Origin: Lewinellaceae bacterium
GTDB lineage: Bacteria > Bacteroidota > Bacteroidia > Chitinophagales > Saprospiraceae
NCBI GenBank assembly: GCA_020636095.1
Contig: JACJYN010000004.1
Span: 62,001 to 126,000, forward strand
Reading direction: 5' to 3'
Length of the DNA: 64,000 nucleotides
The position numbers were made by a program, and so were the translations under genes. Of the stretch, positions 27,713 to 37,686 are shown in pieces (the stretch's first letter is position 1; the number at the start of each line of letters is the position of its first letter). The notes under the pieces were generated by a model. That model had not been told where the DNA came from and made no database searches. It saw only the letters and a list, made by a program, of their open reading frames with translations.

Positions 27713-29215
27713 ATGACACTGCGCTACCGTTTTTTCGTAGCAATAGCCGGGTTTACGCTGCTGGCCAACCTACTGGTGATGAATGATTTCACCACGCTCT
27801 GGGCAGGCCCGGAATCTCTAATGGCCTGGCGTAGCCTGAATGGAGAGGCGGGCTTCACGCCTCATGAGCTGCTGCAAGCCCTGATCGTCGGGGCGGGGCG
27901 TATCCCTCATTTTGGGATGAGGTTGCCGGGCGCGCTGGTTTTTGTGCTGGCCCTGGCGGCTTATTGGGGAATTAGCCGCAAGCTTTTCGGTAGGGAAGTG
28001 CTCCTGAGTACACTGCTGGTATTGGGCGCTTCTTTGCTCGTTCCGAACCTGGCTAAGGTAGCAACGGGCGATATTTGGGCCATGGCTACCCAATGGCTGG
28101 CTTTTGCCGTTCTGATTCGCTTTCTCAAGCAGCCCGCGCTGTTATGGCGCGGCATTTTTTACGTCTTGTTATTGCTGGCAGTTTGGGTGCAGCCAGCCAA
28201 TGCGCTGGTTTTTCTGATGGGAAGCAGCGCTTTTCTGTATTTCTTTCATCCGGAAGGCAAACGGCTGTGGAGCCTCAACCCGTGGCTGGCCGGCTTGCTG
28301 GCTTCTCTGTTTCTGTACCTTGCTCACCTGTTGACGTTCAACCAGGATAGCTTCCTGTCCGGGTTTCGAACCGGCCGCTTTTTGCTGTGGAACCTGATCG
28401 GCATATTGCCTTTTCTGGGATTTGTCCTGGCCGGCCTCTGGGAAACAGCCCAACGCCTGGCCCGCCGGGAGGAAATGGCTATTTTGAGTGCCGCCGGCCT
28501 GCTCTTTGCCCTGCTGGGGCATTCCCTGGCCCTTCAGGGGATACTGGCTCTTTTGGCGGCGCGACAACTCAAGAATTATTTCGACCCCAACTATCCTCAT
28601 GGGCCGGTAGTTAAAGCCGGCGCGCTGCTACACCTGATCGCCGCTTTTTTTGTGCTCACCCCTTTGATGGTCGGCAGCTTCTTACAATTCCGGGGCGCGG
28701 GCTTCCGGGCCATGCTGGCTGCCGGGGGCATCTACTGGATGTTGAGTTTCACCGCGGTGATCGGCCTTTTCGGCCCCAACCGCCGCTACTTATACGGGGG
28801 GATTGTGCTGGGAGGCCTGCTTTTAACCAGCATGTTCTGGCTACAGGTGAATCCGCTGCTACAGCAAAAGCTGAGCTGGCCCAGGGCACTGGTACAGCAA
28901 AGTAAGCTGCAAACTGAGGCGCCTGAATACAACCATTCATTTATGGTTCACCGGCGGGAAGATTCTTTTCCTGCGCTGGCGCCCTACAGCCGGGCTGCCT
29001 ATCCGAATGTCTCGATCCTCGACGGTGCAGCCAATCTGCAACAGGTTTGGGATACCACCGGCACGGCCGTATTTTTACTCGAGCTTTCGGATGCCGAACA
29101 GCTGAAAACGGCTATCCCAAGAGATAGCCTGGAAGGATGGGATAGCCGTTTAAAGAGAGTTGAATACGTTCTGTTGGTTAAAAGGTCAGGAATTCAGATA
29201 GACCAGGAAAAGTAA
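27713..29215 (+). CDS. polytopic membrane protein, glycosyltransferase-39/ArnT-like
   Basis: 500 residues with about 11-12 membrane helices in the first 385, then a soluble tail of about 115 residues. The general layout, with a first large loop after helix 1 and the RLPGALVFVLALAAYWGISRKLFG helix, resembles the GT-C fold of dolichyl-phosphate-mannose/ArnT enzymes. The usual acidic pair of the first loop is not clear (WAGPESLMAW), so enzymatic activity is uncertain. Divergent from the WbqC gene, it may belong to the same surface-glycan theme. Its last 30 bases overlap a small gene on the other strand. Confidence 0.65.
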   Translation: MTLRYRFFVAIAGFTLLANLLVMNDFTTLWAGPESLMAWRSLNGEAGFTPHELLQALIVGAGRIPHFGMRLPGALVFVLALAAYWGISRKLFGREVLLSTLLVLGASLLVPNLAKVATGDIWAMATQWLAFAVLIRFLKQPALLWRGIFYVLLLLAVWVQPANALVFLMGSSAFLYFFHPEGKRLWSLNPWLAGLLASLFLYLAHLLTFNQDSFLSGFRTGRFLLWNLIGILPFLGFVLAGLWETAQRLARREEMAILSAAGLLFALLGHSLALQGILALLAARQLKNYFDPNYPHGPVVKAGALLHLIAAFFVLTPLMVGSFLQFRGAGFRAMLAAGGIYWMLSFTAVIGLFGPNRRYLYGGIVLGGLLLTSMFWLQVNPLLQQKLSWPRALVQQSKLQTEAPEYNHSFMVHRREDSFPALAPYSRAAYPNVSILDGAANLQQVWDTTGTAVFLLELSDAEQLKTAIPRDSLEGWDSRLKRVEYVLLVKRSGIQIDQEK

Positions 29216-29317
29216 CACCAGCAAGATGATGGTGGAAATAACGACAACCCTCATAAACTTTTTGGCGTCACGCTGATCCCGGAGCTCCAGTCTTCTTTGT
29301 TTTTTTGACTTTGTCAT
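29186..29317 (-). CDS. 43-residue small membrane protein
   Basis: ATG at 29317 and TGA at 29186-29188 give 43 residues. A strongly basic N-terminal half (TKSKKQRRLELRDQRDAKKF) is followed by one hydrophobic helix (VVVISTIILLVLLFLVYL). The sharp basic-to-hydrophobic split and clean start make it look real. It overlaps the last 30 bases of the convergent membrane protein gene. No family is recognised; similar single-helix proteins often act as regulators or assembly factors. Confidence 0.65.
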   Translation of the reverse strand: MTKSKKQRRLELRDQRDAKKFMRVVVISTIILLVLLFLVYLNS

Positions 29318-29405
29318 AAAGGGTATTTTTTTTCAGAATTAATTTGCAAATTATCCATTTGTCAATATAAAGCTTTTTTTAAAAAAAGGCCATAATATAA
29401 ATACC

Positions 29406-30248
29406 ATGTTGAATCCCCGCCTGACACTCAACTGCCGGGGGAGGCTCCTCAGCCTGGAGCAGCCCATTGTAATGGGCATTCTCAATGTCACACCCGATTC
29501 ATTTTACGATGGAGGCAAATACACCCGGGAAGATGCGCTGCTTCATCGGGCAGAATCGATGCTGGAAGAAGGGGCCTCCATTATAGACGTAGGGGGCATG
29601 TCTTCCCGCCCGGGGGCGGAAATCATAACCGTTGAAGAAGAACTCAAACGGGTAATCCCGGCCGTAGAAAGCTTGTTGCTCCGTTTTCCGGACAGCCTGC
29701 TTTCTGTCGATACCGTTCGAAGCCAGGTAGCGCGCGAAGCCGTCGCGGCCGGCGCCGCCATCATCAACGATATCTCTGCCGGGCGCTTTGATAAACGGAT
29801 GTATGAAGAAGTGGGACAAATGGGGGTTCCTTATATCCTGATGCACATGCAGGGAACGCCCGAGAACATGCAACAGCAGCCGGAATACGAGGATGTTGTC
29901 AGAGAAGTGCTCGATTTTTTCATAAGGGAGGTGGGCAAGCTGCGCCAGGCGGGCGTAAAGGATATCGTTCTGGACCCCGGCTTTGGTTTTGGCAAGACGG
30001 TAGCCCACAATTATCGCTTGCTCAGGGATATGCACGTCTTCCAAATTCTGGATTACCCCATTTTGGCGGGGCTGTCCCGAAAATCAATGATCAATAAGGT
30101 ATTGGGAGTCGCTCCCGCCAGGGCGCTCAATGGCACCACCGCCCTCAATATGGTGGCCCTGCAACAAGGCGCCAGAATTCTAAGGGTCCATGATGTGCTT
30201 CCAGCTGTAGAAACCATTAAATTGTGGGCACAATTGGAAAACCTATAA
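29406..30248 (+). CDS. folP: dihydropteroate synthase
   Basis: 280 residues. Motifs in order: GILNVTPDSFYDGG (pterin loop 1), GASIIDVGGMSSRPGA (loop 2), SVDTVRSQVA, INDISAG, YILMHMQGTP, DIVLDPGFGFGKT and LAGLSRKSMI (pterin-binding Lys/Ser), ending RVHDV. The enzyme joins p-aminobenzoate to dihydropterin pyrophosphate in folate synthesis and is the sulfonamide target. The next gene starts 9 bases later, so it probably heads an operon with it. Confidence 0.97.
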   Translation: MLNPRLTLNCRGRLLSLEQPIVMGILNVTPDSFYDGGKYTREDALLHRAESMLEEGASIIDVGGMSSRPGAEIITVEEELKRVIPAVESLLLRFPDSLLSVDTVRSQVAREAVAAGAAIINDISAGRFDKRMYEEVGQMGVPYILMHMQGTPENMQQQPEYEDVVREVLDFFIREVGKLRQAGVKDIVLDPGFGFGKTVAHNYRLLRDMHVFQILDYPILAGLSRKSMINKVLGVAPARALNGTTALNMVALQQGARILRVHDVLPAVETIKLWAQLENL

Positions 30249-30257
30249 ATAAAATAC

Positions 30258-31673
30258 GTGGCCTCACTTGACGAACGCGAAATAACCCAGATCACCCTGC
30301 GCTTTCTGAAGAGCCACTACCGGCAGCGGCAGCGGGAAGGCGCTACTATGCTCAGCTCTGATATGAGAGGGGCCGGAGGGATTATTGCGGATGGCTTTTT
30401 GTCTTTCCGCCAGATGGAAGGGGGCGATTTTCGGGCGACGGTGGAGGCGACCTCCCGCTCCTCCCAGCATGAGGTCCGTTTTAAACTGAGGCGTAGCTTG
30501 CTAAAGTGGGATAGCGTGGCGGCGGCAGCTGCTTTGTTAGCCATCGTCTTTTCGGTGCTTTACGTTCAGCACCTGCTACCTCTGGAGCAGTATCCTCCTA
30601 TAGTTTGGGTGGCTTTGCTCCTTGTGGCCTTCATCCTGGTTTCTCCAGTTTTTTACGTAGTATTGAGCCCTTTGCGCCGATACCGGTATATTTTTGCTGT
30701 TGAGCAGTTTAAACAGTATTATGCAGATGAGCAATGGGTAGCTATTGGTGAAGATGTATTCCCGAATTATCACGACGACCGTTATTATCTGGAACTGAAA
30801 GGCCAGTGTATTTACAACGGCTTTGGCCTGGTCGTCGTCCGGGAGAATAAGCCTCCCATCATGCAGGTGACGCCCTCGCGGCAGGACCTGTTCAAGAACC
30901 GGCGCAAGCTCATCCCCTTATTTTCTCAGGTAGAACTCAATAAGGTGATGCAGGAGGAAAATTATCCGGAATGGCTCCGCCAGTTCAAGCCTCGCAGGTT
31001 AATTGCATTTCATCAAAAGTTTAAATATCAGATGGCCGTCTGCCTGATCTCCCTGGTGGCCATTGGCGGGGTTTTTTATCAGGAATGGCTGGACCGCCCC
31101 CTCAAAGTGCTCAGTTATGAAGACTACTTAGTCGAAATGGCTAAAGCCTGGCGGGATAACCGGTACAATAGTATGCCGGATTCCATATTTTCCAGTGAAT
31201 ACAGGATCGATACGCCTTTCGTTTGGCCGCCGCCTTTCCGAAAAGATGAGAGTCCCTACCGCGGGTTGGGGCTCACTGCCGATCCTCCTCCCGGGCCGGC
31301 GGCGCTGCTGGAGCCAAAAAATCCGGAAGCAGGCTTCCTCACTGCCTTTCCCGATGTGGACGGCCTCATTACCTACGACTGCTCCCGCCTCCGGATCGAT
31401 GGCGCCGCTTACCTGATTCAGGAGGGTATTTATCCTTCCTACGGCCGGGCGGCAAACCGGATATCAGAACTGAATAGCTATGGCCTGGAAACGAGTGGCC
31501 TCTGGCTGGGGTGTTTTACCGATCTCGGCCGGGGATATGTCGTGTTTTTCGGCCCGGTTTTCCGGGGCTCGGCGGAAGCAGAACGGGCATTAAAGTTTTA
31601 CGAAACTCAGTTGGGTGATAACGTGTTGAAAATTAAGTTGGAAATCAGCTCTCTTTCCATGCAATCAAAGTAG
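30258..31673 (+). CDS. membrane protein of unknown function
   Basis: 471 residues from a GTG start 9 bases after the folP stop. Two membrane helices lie at about 87-106 and 114-136 and a third near 257-275. The segment between them (residues 140-255) is soluble and has the pattern YIFAVEQFKQYYADEQWVAIGEDVFP and RRKLIPLFSQVEL. The C-terminal 190 residues are soluble and contain FPDVDGLITYDCSRLRIDG. I do not recognise a family. Position suggests co-expression with folP and the following hydrolase. Confidence 0.8.
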   Translation: MASLDEREITQITLRFLKSHYRQRQREGATMLSSDMRGAGGIIADGFLSFRQMEGGDFRATVEATSRSSQHEVRFKLRRSLLKWDSVAAAAALLAIVFSVLYVQHLLPLEQYPPIVWVALLLVAFILVSPVFYVVLSPLRRYRYIFAVEQFKQYYADEQWVAIGEDVFPNYHDDRYYLELKGQCIYNGFGLVVVRENKPPIMQVTPSRQDLFKNRRKLIPLFSQVELNKVMQEENYPEWLRQFKPRRLIAFHQKFKYQMAVCLISLVAIGGVFYQEWLDRPLKVLSYEDYLVEMAKAWRDNRYNSMPDSIFSSEYRIDTPFVWPPPFRKDESPYRGLGLTADPPPGPAALLEPKNPEAGFLTAFPDVDGLITYDCSRLRIDGAAYLIQEGIYPSYGRAANRISELNSYGLETSGLWLGCFTDLGRGYVVFFGPVFRGSAEAERALKFYETQLGDNVLKIKLEISSLSMQSK

Positions 31674-31683
31674 CTCCTCGATT

Positions 31684-32652
31684 ATGCCTCTGATCAGAAA
31701 ATCGGACTATCGCGCCCGCGGCCCGTTCCGCTATGGGCATATCAATACAATTTTCCCGGCGCTCTTCCGCAGGGTAGAGGGTGTTTCTTTTGACCGGCAA
31801 CGGGTGGATACACCCGATGGTGATTTTCTGGATCTTGACTGGTCAGCTACCGGCCGCCGCAGGTTGGCGCTACTGTTGCACGGGCTGGAAGGTAGCGCCG
31901 GCCGGCATTACATCCGGGGAATGGCGCGGTACTTTAATCAAAACGGCTGGGACGCAGTGGGCTTCAACTTCCGGGGTTGTAGCGGAGAGCCCAACCGGAA
32001 ATTGCGCTCTTATCACGTTGGAGAGACCGGCGACCTGAAGTGGGCCATATCGATGATCCTGAACCAGTGCGATTATGAATCCATTGTTCTGGTTGGTTTC
32101 AGCCTGGGCGGGAATGTGGTGCTCAAATACCTGGGCGAAAACGGTGAGGAGGCGCCCACGGAAGTTCGTTGCGGGGTCGCCTTCTCTGTTCCCTGCGACG
32201 TGATGAGTGCAAATCGGGAGATAGATAGATGGCAGAACTACCTCTATCGGCATCGTTTCATTAAAAGCCTGAATGCCAAAGTCAGGGAAAAGGCGCTCCA
32301 GTTCCCGGAGGTTCTGAGGTTACCCGAGCAGATGCCTCGGAATTTCCGGCAGTTTGACGGCCGCTTTACCGCGCCCATTCACGGCTTTGAGGATGCTGAA
32401 GATTACTGGACAAGCAACAGCAGCCTGCGTTTTCTGCCAGGCATTCGCCGGCCGGCCCTGCTGGTCAGCGCCGGCGATGATTCCTTTCTGAGCCCCGCCT
32501 GTTACCCCTATCGGATAGCGGAGCAGCATCCCCATCTGTTCCTGGAGGTTCCCCGTTGGGGCGGGCATGTCGGCTTCGTATCCTCTGGCCCGGGCGGCGC
32601 CTACTGGTCAGAACAACGGGCTTATCAATTCGTTAAAGAGGTAGTGGAATAA
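31684..32652 (+). CDS. YheT-like alpha/beta hydrolase
   Basis: 322 residues of the UPF0017/YheT branch. RGPFRYGHINTIFPALFR is the family's N-terminal signature, LLLHGLEGSAGRHYIRG forms the oxyanion region, and FNFRGCSGE follows. The nucleophile Ser140 lies in GFSLGGN, the acid is Asp265 or Asp266 in SAGDDSFLS, and His295 lies in GGHVGF, so the triad is complete. It should cleave an ester or thioester; substrates of this branch are poorly known. It starts 10 bases after the upstream membrane protein gene. Confidence 0.93.
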   Translation: MPLIRKSDYRARGPFRYGHINTIFPALFRRVEGVSFDRQRVDTPDGDFLDLDWSATGRRRLALLLHGLEGSAGRHYIRGMARYFNQNGWDAVGFNFRGCSGEPNRKLRSYHVGETGDLKWAISMILNQCDYESIVLVGFSLGGNVVLKYLGENGEEAPTEVRCGVAFSVPCDVMSANREIDRWQNYLYRHRFIKSLNAKVREKALQFPEVLRLPEQMPRNFRQFDGRFTAPIHGFEDAEDYWTSNSSLRFLPGIRRPALLVSAGDDSFLSPACYPYRIAEQHPHLFLEVPRWGGHVGFVSSGPGGAYWSEQRAYQFVKEVVE

Positions 32653-32726
32653 GTATAGGCCTTAAATCTTCGTTAAATGCCGCCCACATTAGATATATTC
32701 GCAGGAATTTACGGTTAATAAAGGAC

Positions 32727-35700
32727 ATGGAGGAAAGGGAAGACAACCTGCAACCGGAGCGCGCGCAGCAACCACGATGGAAAGCTGTCGCCCTGGCTAC
32801 CTGGCGTTGGGTAAAGCGGCTTGTAGTAGCCGTCCTTTTTCTCTTATTGTCGATTGTGCTGCTGCTACAGGTGCCTGCCGTTCAGAACTGGGCAGCTAAA
32901 AAAGTAACCCTCGCGCTGAGTAAAACGCTGGAGACCACTGTTTCGGTCAAACGCCTCAACCTTGCTTTCCTCGACCGCCTGGTGCTGGAGGAATTTTATG
33001 TAGAAGGCCTCAACCCCGGCGATACGACTATCTTCAGTAAACGGCTCTACGCCAATATCAGCCTCAACCCCTTTATTTTTCTCGTGAGGGGGTTGGTCAT
33101 TGAAGAGGTCACTTTGGATAGTGCGATCATCAATATCAGGACGCCGGAAGGGGCGGCGCAAAACAACATTCAGATTTTGCTTGGCCGCCTGTTTCCCCCG
33201 GATACAACGGCGCTGAGAAAGGATAAACGCCCCTTTAAGCTCGATGTGAAAAAGCTTTCCCTGGCGAATGTGCATCTTCTTCAGGATGACAAGGTCAAGG
33301 GGAAACGCCTGTCGGTATTTCTCCAAAAAGGAGAACTGGAGATCGAGGAGCTCAACCTGCCTGAAAATTATATTCACGCCCGGTCCGTATCGCTCCAGGG
33401 GCCTTATGTGCGGATTGACGACTATCCGGAAAACCCCCTCCCGGGCGCTGACACGGCTGTTAGTGTGCCGCCAATAGATGCAGCAGAGGAGGATAGCCGG
33501 CCCTTTTACGCCACGATCGGGCAGTTCCGCCTGGAGGAGGGAAAGTTTTCACTGCACAACTGGCTCAAGGCGCCGGTGAAAACTTCCCCCATTGACGAGT
33601 TGGATTTCAAACACCTCGATGTATACGACATCAATATTGGAATCGACTATTTTTCCTTCTGCTCCGATAGCCTGGATTTTGAAGGGCAGGTCCGCCAATT
33701 GTCCCTTCGCGACCTGAGTGGATTCGTCCTGGAAAACCTCTCCGTCGAGCAAGGTAGAGTGTGGTGTAAAGGGGTAGAACTCAATGGCCTCAAACTCAAA
33801 ACGCCGTACAGCGAAATCGGTGATACCCTCATCTTTAAATACAATGCCTATGAGGACTTCACCGATTTCCCCAACCGGGTGAGGATGTACGGCTATCTGG
33901 ATCACGCCCAGGTGCGCCTGCGTGACATCATGACCTTTGCCACCGGCCTCAAGCAAAATACCTTCTTCCGCCTGAATAAAGACCGCCTATTATTCATCAA
34001 CGGCCTGGTGAAAGGCAGGGTCAGCAACCTCGACGGACAGGGCCTTTCCATTGCTTTGGAAGACAATAGTTTCGTCATGGAAGGCGAGTTTCGATCGCGC
34101 GACCTCAACCAGCGGCAGAGCGAAACGCTCAACCTCAACCTGTCGAAACTGAAAACAAGCATGAGCACCCTGCGGCAGCTCATCCCCAATTTTGCGCCCC
34201 CTCCCAACTTCGACCGGCTCGGGCGGCTCAACTTCCAGGGGCGCTTCGACGGCTATTTTTCCGACTTTGTCGCTTACGGCGAATTGGCCTCCTCTTTGGG
34301 ACAAGCCCGAATGGACATGCGGATGAACCTCAAACAAGGACGCGCCAAGGCCAACTATTCCGGAAAACTCACCCTGACCAACTTCGATCTGGGAACCTGG
34401 TCGCAAAATCCGGACTTTGGGCTGGTGAATTTCACCTCCGCCGTGAACGATGGTTTTGGGCTGACTGCCGAAACGGCGCGGGCCAATCTCTCCGCCGAAG
34501 TACAGAGCTTCGTATTTAAAGGCTATAATTACCAGAAGGCCAGCCTGACCGGTGAGCTGAAAAAGAACCTGTTCAGCGGGCAGTTTGCTATTCAGGACGA
34601 TAATATTGATTTTTCCTTCCTCGGCAAAGTCGATTTTACCGATACCATCCCCGCCTTCAACTTCAATGCTTTTGTCAATAAGCTGGATCTCAAAAAACTC
34701 AACCTTGCCGAACAGGATATGGCTATTTCGGGAGCTATCTCCCTGGATTTGAAAGACAGCCGCTTTTCCAATATGCAAGGAACGGGCCAGGTGAAGAACT
34801 TCTTACTTCAACATGGCCGCCTGGGGAATATCTCTGTCGATTCCGTTTATTTCAGCTCTCAGTTTATCGAGGGTGGTAAAAAACGTTTCCTGGTAAAATC
34901 CGACATTGCCGACGCCAGCCTGGAGGGCGTTTTTGATATAGAACAGGTGTCTGCCGCATTCATGCAGTACCTCTCCCGCAACTTCCCGGAATTCTTTCAG
35001 CGGCTGGGGCTTAAAGCTCCGGAAAAGGAAGTCCGTGCCCAGAGTTTTGCTTTTAAAGCGAATATTTTCGACACCAAAAGCCTGCTGGCGGTATTTGACG
35101 ATCGCCTGGGCCCCATTCAGGGCGGTACCATTGAGGGATACTTCGACAATGTGCTGGATTCTATGTGGGCCTATGTTTATTTACCGCAATTCAGTTTTGA
35201 TAAAACAGAACTGAACGAAACAGGTATACTGCTGAAACTGGAGCAATCTTCCGGCAACATCGATCTGGCAGTGGCCGAACCGGTGCTCAACCACAAAACG
35301 TATCTTTCTCCCATCAAGGTATTGGGCTTTTTGGAACGCGATACTTTTGAGGTTGCTCTGGCTTATGAGTCGGAGGGGATGACTTTACTGGACAGGCTTC
35401 ACCTCAACGCCCGGCTCTTCATGCCCGATAGCCTCAACTACCGGGTGGAGTTCAGCCAATCCAACCTCGTCCTGATGGAGACACCGTGGCTGATCAATGA
35501 CCGAAACTACATAACCTTTAGAAAGGGGCATATCGATACCAAGAACTTTCTGCTGACCAATGGCGAACGGCAGATCAAACTGGAGGGGGTGCGCAATAAA
35601 GGCCTCAAACTAGGGCTCTACAATTTTGATTTCAGCTTTATCGATGAGATTTGGGATTACGAAGCCCTGGATTTTGCCGGCCGGTTCAATATCGTCGCCG

Positions 35701-37628
35701 AGGTGGAAAATATTTTCCAGCTCTCCAATATTAAGGCCACCGTGCTGGCTGACACCTTACTGGTCAATGGCGATGACTGGGGCGCTCTGCGGCTCGACGC
35801 CGAGACAACCGGCCTTAAAAGCCCCTTCCATGCTTTTCTTTCGATCACCAATGACACCTCCCAACTGCTGGCGGAGGGCTTTTACAATCCTGCCGATACT
35901 GGCGAAGCCGGCGATGAAGAGGAATCCGGGCAGGCCAATTACTTCGATTTCAACCTGGATATCGTAGGCTTTCCGGTAGCGATCGCCGAGTACTGGATTG
36001 GGTCCAGTGTATCCAATACGGTGGGTAGTTTCAACGCCAACCTCCGCATTCACGGGCTTCCCAAAGCCCCTCGTCCCAGCGGCTTTATCACCGTCCGGGA
36101 TGGGGCTGTAACCGTAGATTACCTGCAAACCCGCTATACTTTCAGCGAATCCCTGGTCAGCGTCAACGACTATCTGTTTGATGCCAGCGGAACCATCGTT
36201 CGCGATGAACTCAATAATACGGCAACAGTGAAGGGCGGAGTCACCCACGACCACCTCAAAAACCTGGGTATTGCCGCCCGGCTGGAAACGGGCCGGTTCC
36301 TGGCGCTCAATACCAAAAAAGGAGACAATGAACTTTTCTACGGGCGGGCCATCGGCCAGGGGGAAGTCCTCTTCAACGGGCCTTTCGATAAAGTGGATAT
36401 TTATGTCAACGCCACCGTGGGGGAAGGAACCCGCCTGGTGATCCCGGTGAGCTATGGAGGAGAAGCTTCTGAACTTAGTTTTATCCGGTTTCGCCAGCGG
36501 CAGGAAGAAGGGGACAAGGACCGCCTGCAGCGGGAACTGACCGGCGTCAATCTGGAGATGGACCTGACGGTCACCGAGGAGGCCCAGGGTGAAATCGTCT
36601 TTGACGAGCAGGCCGGAGACATCATCAAAGGCAACGGCCGGGGCAATATTCGCATCCTGGTGCCTCGCAACGGGGATTTCCAGATGTTCGGAGATTACGT
36701 CATCGAAAAAGGGGATTATCTCTTCACGCTGTATAATGTAGTCAATAAAGAATTCAGCATCAAAAAGGGCGGTGTCATCAGCTGGTCAGGAGAACCCTTT
36801 GGCGCACAAATCCGGTTGGAAGCGGAGTACGAAGATCTCTCTACCTCGGTGGCGAACTTCATCCAGGAGTACCTGACCGAAGCGCCGCCCGAAGTGAGAA
36901 ATGACGCCAGCAAGGCCACCGATGTCAACCTGACCATGGACTTGCGGGGAGACCTTCTCCAACCCGTGATCAATTTTGACATCAGTTTCCCTCAACTGAC
37001 GGGCGCAGTGCAAACCCTGACCGACAGCAAGCTCCGGGTGATTAAGCAAGACCCCAACGAGCTCAACCGGCAGGTCTTCGGCCTGATCGTGGTAGGCCAA
37101 TTCCTGCCTTCCGACCTCGCTATTCAGGGCAGTGAGATTTTTTACAATACCGTCAGCGAATTTGTCTCTAACCAGTTGTCGCTCTTATTGACGGAGCTCT
37201 TTTCAGAATTCTTCTCCGATGGCAGCCTCCTTTCCGGCATCGATTTCGATATTGCCTACAACCAGTACCAGGCGGACCTTGGCTCTAACGAAGAGCTGCG
37301 GCGGGGTGATGAGTTCCAGGTGCGCCTCCGCCAGGAATTCTTCAACGACCGCCTCACCATTCAGGTCGGCGGCAATGTCGATATCGGCAATAGCGCTTAC
37401 ACCACCCCCGGCGCTAGCGGCACCTTTGTAGGCAACGACCTGGTGATCGAATACGTGCTCAACCGAGACCGCACGCTCAAACTCAGGGTCTACCAGCGCC
37501 TGGAGCCCGACATCGGTGGGGGCAGCCGCCTGGAGGTAGGCACCGGCCTGAGCTACCGCAAAGAGTTCGACAACTTCGGGGAGTTCATCCGAAGCTTCCG
37601 AAAGGATGGGAAGCGCGTGAAGGATTAA
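32727..37628 (+). CDS. tamB: TamB-family translocation/assembly module protein
   Basis: 1633 residues. A signal anchor at about 36-58 (VVAVLFLLLSIVLLLQVPAV) precedes a very long chain of beta strands, with the DUF490 domain in the last 300-400 residues (NGRGNIRILVPRNGDFQMFG, GDYLFTLYNVVNKEFSI, then VNLTMDLRGDLLQPVINFDI). TamB proteins form periplasmic bridges that carry lipids or help insert outer-membrane proteins. The length is typical of Bacteroidota. The start is supported by AAAGGA just before it. No TamA/BamA gene is adjacent. Confidence 0.92.
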   Translation: MEEREDNLQPERAQQPRWKAVALATWRWVKRLVVAVLFLLLSIVLLLQVPAVQNWAAKKVTLALSKTLETTVSVKRLNLAFLDRLVLEEFYVEGLNPGDTTIFSKRLYANISLNPFIFLVRGLVIEEVTLDSAIINIRTPEGAAQNNIQILLGRLFPPDTTALRKDKRPFKLDVKKLSLANVHLLQDDKVKGKRLSVFLQKGELEIEELNLPENYIHARSVSLQGPYVRIDDYPENPLPGADTAVSVPPIDAAEEDSRPFYATIGQFRLEEGKFSLHNWLKAPVKTSPIDELDFKHLDVYDINIGIDYFSFCSDSLDFEGQVRQLSLRDLSGFVLENLSVEQGRVWCKGVELNGLKLKTPYSEIGDTLIFKYNAYEDFTDFPNRVRMYGYLDHAQVRLRDIMTFATGLKQNTFFRLNKDRLLFINGLVKGRVSNLDGQGLSIALEDNSFVMEGEFRSRDLNQRQSETLNLNLSKLKTSMSTLRQLIPNFAPPPNFDRLGRLNFQGRFDGYFSDFVAYGELASSLGQARMDMRMNLKQGRAKANYSGKLTLTNFDLGTWSQNPDFGLVNFTSAVNDGFGLTAETARANLSAEVQSFVFKGYNYQKASLTGELKKNLFSGQFAIQDDNIDFSFLGKVDFTDTIPAFNFNAFVNKLDLKKLNLAEQDMAISGAISLDLKDSRFSNMQGTGQVKNFLLQHGRLGNISVDSVYFSSQFIEGGKKRFLVKSDIADASLEGVFDIEQVSAAFMQYLSRNFPEFFQRLGLKAPEKEVRAQSFAFKANIFDTKSLLAVFDDRLGPIQGGTIEGYFDNVLDSMWAYVYLPQFSFDKTELNETGILLKLEQSSGNIDLAVAEPVLNHKTYLSPIKVLGFLERDTFEVALAYESEGMTLLDRLHLNARLFMPDSLNYRVEFSQSNLVLMETPWLINDRNYITFRKGHIDTKNFLLTNGERQIKLEGVRNKGLKLGLYNFDFSFIDEIWDYEALDFAGRFNIVAEVENIFQLSNIKATVLADTLLVNGDDWGALRLDAETTGLKSPFHAFLSITNDTSQLLAEGFYNPADTGEAGDEEESGQANYFDFNLDIVGFPVAIAEYWIGSSVSNTVGSFNANLRIHGLPKAPRPSGFITVRDGAVTVDYLQTRYTFSESLVSVNDYLFDASGTIVRDELNNTATVKGGVTHDHLKNLGIAARLETGRFLALNTKKGDNELFYGRAIGQGEVLFNGPFDKVDIYVNATVGEGTRLVIPVSYGGEASELSFIRFRQRQEEGDKDRLQRELTGVNLEMDLTVTEEAQGEIVFDEQAGDIIKGNGRGNIRILVPRNGDFQMFGDYVIEKGDYLFTLYNVVNKEFSIKKGGVISWSGEPFGAQIRLEAEYEDLSTSVANFIQEYLTEAPPEVRNDASKATDVNLTMDLRGDLLQPVINFDISFPQLTGAVQTLTDSKLRVIKQDPNELNRQVFGLIVVGQFLPSDLAIQGSEIFYNTVSEFVSNQLSLLLTELFSEFFSDGSLLSGIDFDIAYNQYQADLGSNEELRRGDEFQVRLRQEFFNDRLTIQVGGNVDIGNSAYTTPGASGTFVGNDLVIEYVLNRDRTLKLRVYQRLEPDIGGGSRLEVGTGLSYRKEFDNFGEFIRSFRKDGKRVKD

Positions 37629-37686
37629 GCGTATGTTTGCAGCTCAAAGTTTGGCCTCCAAACATGAACTCTAGTGGGTTTACCGT

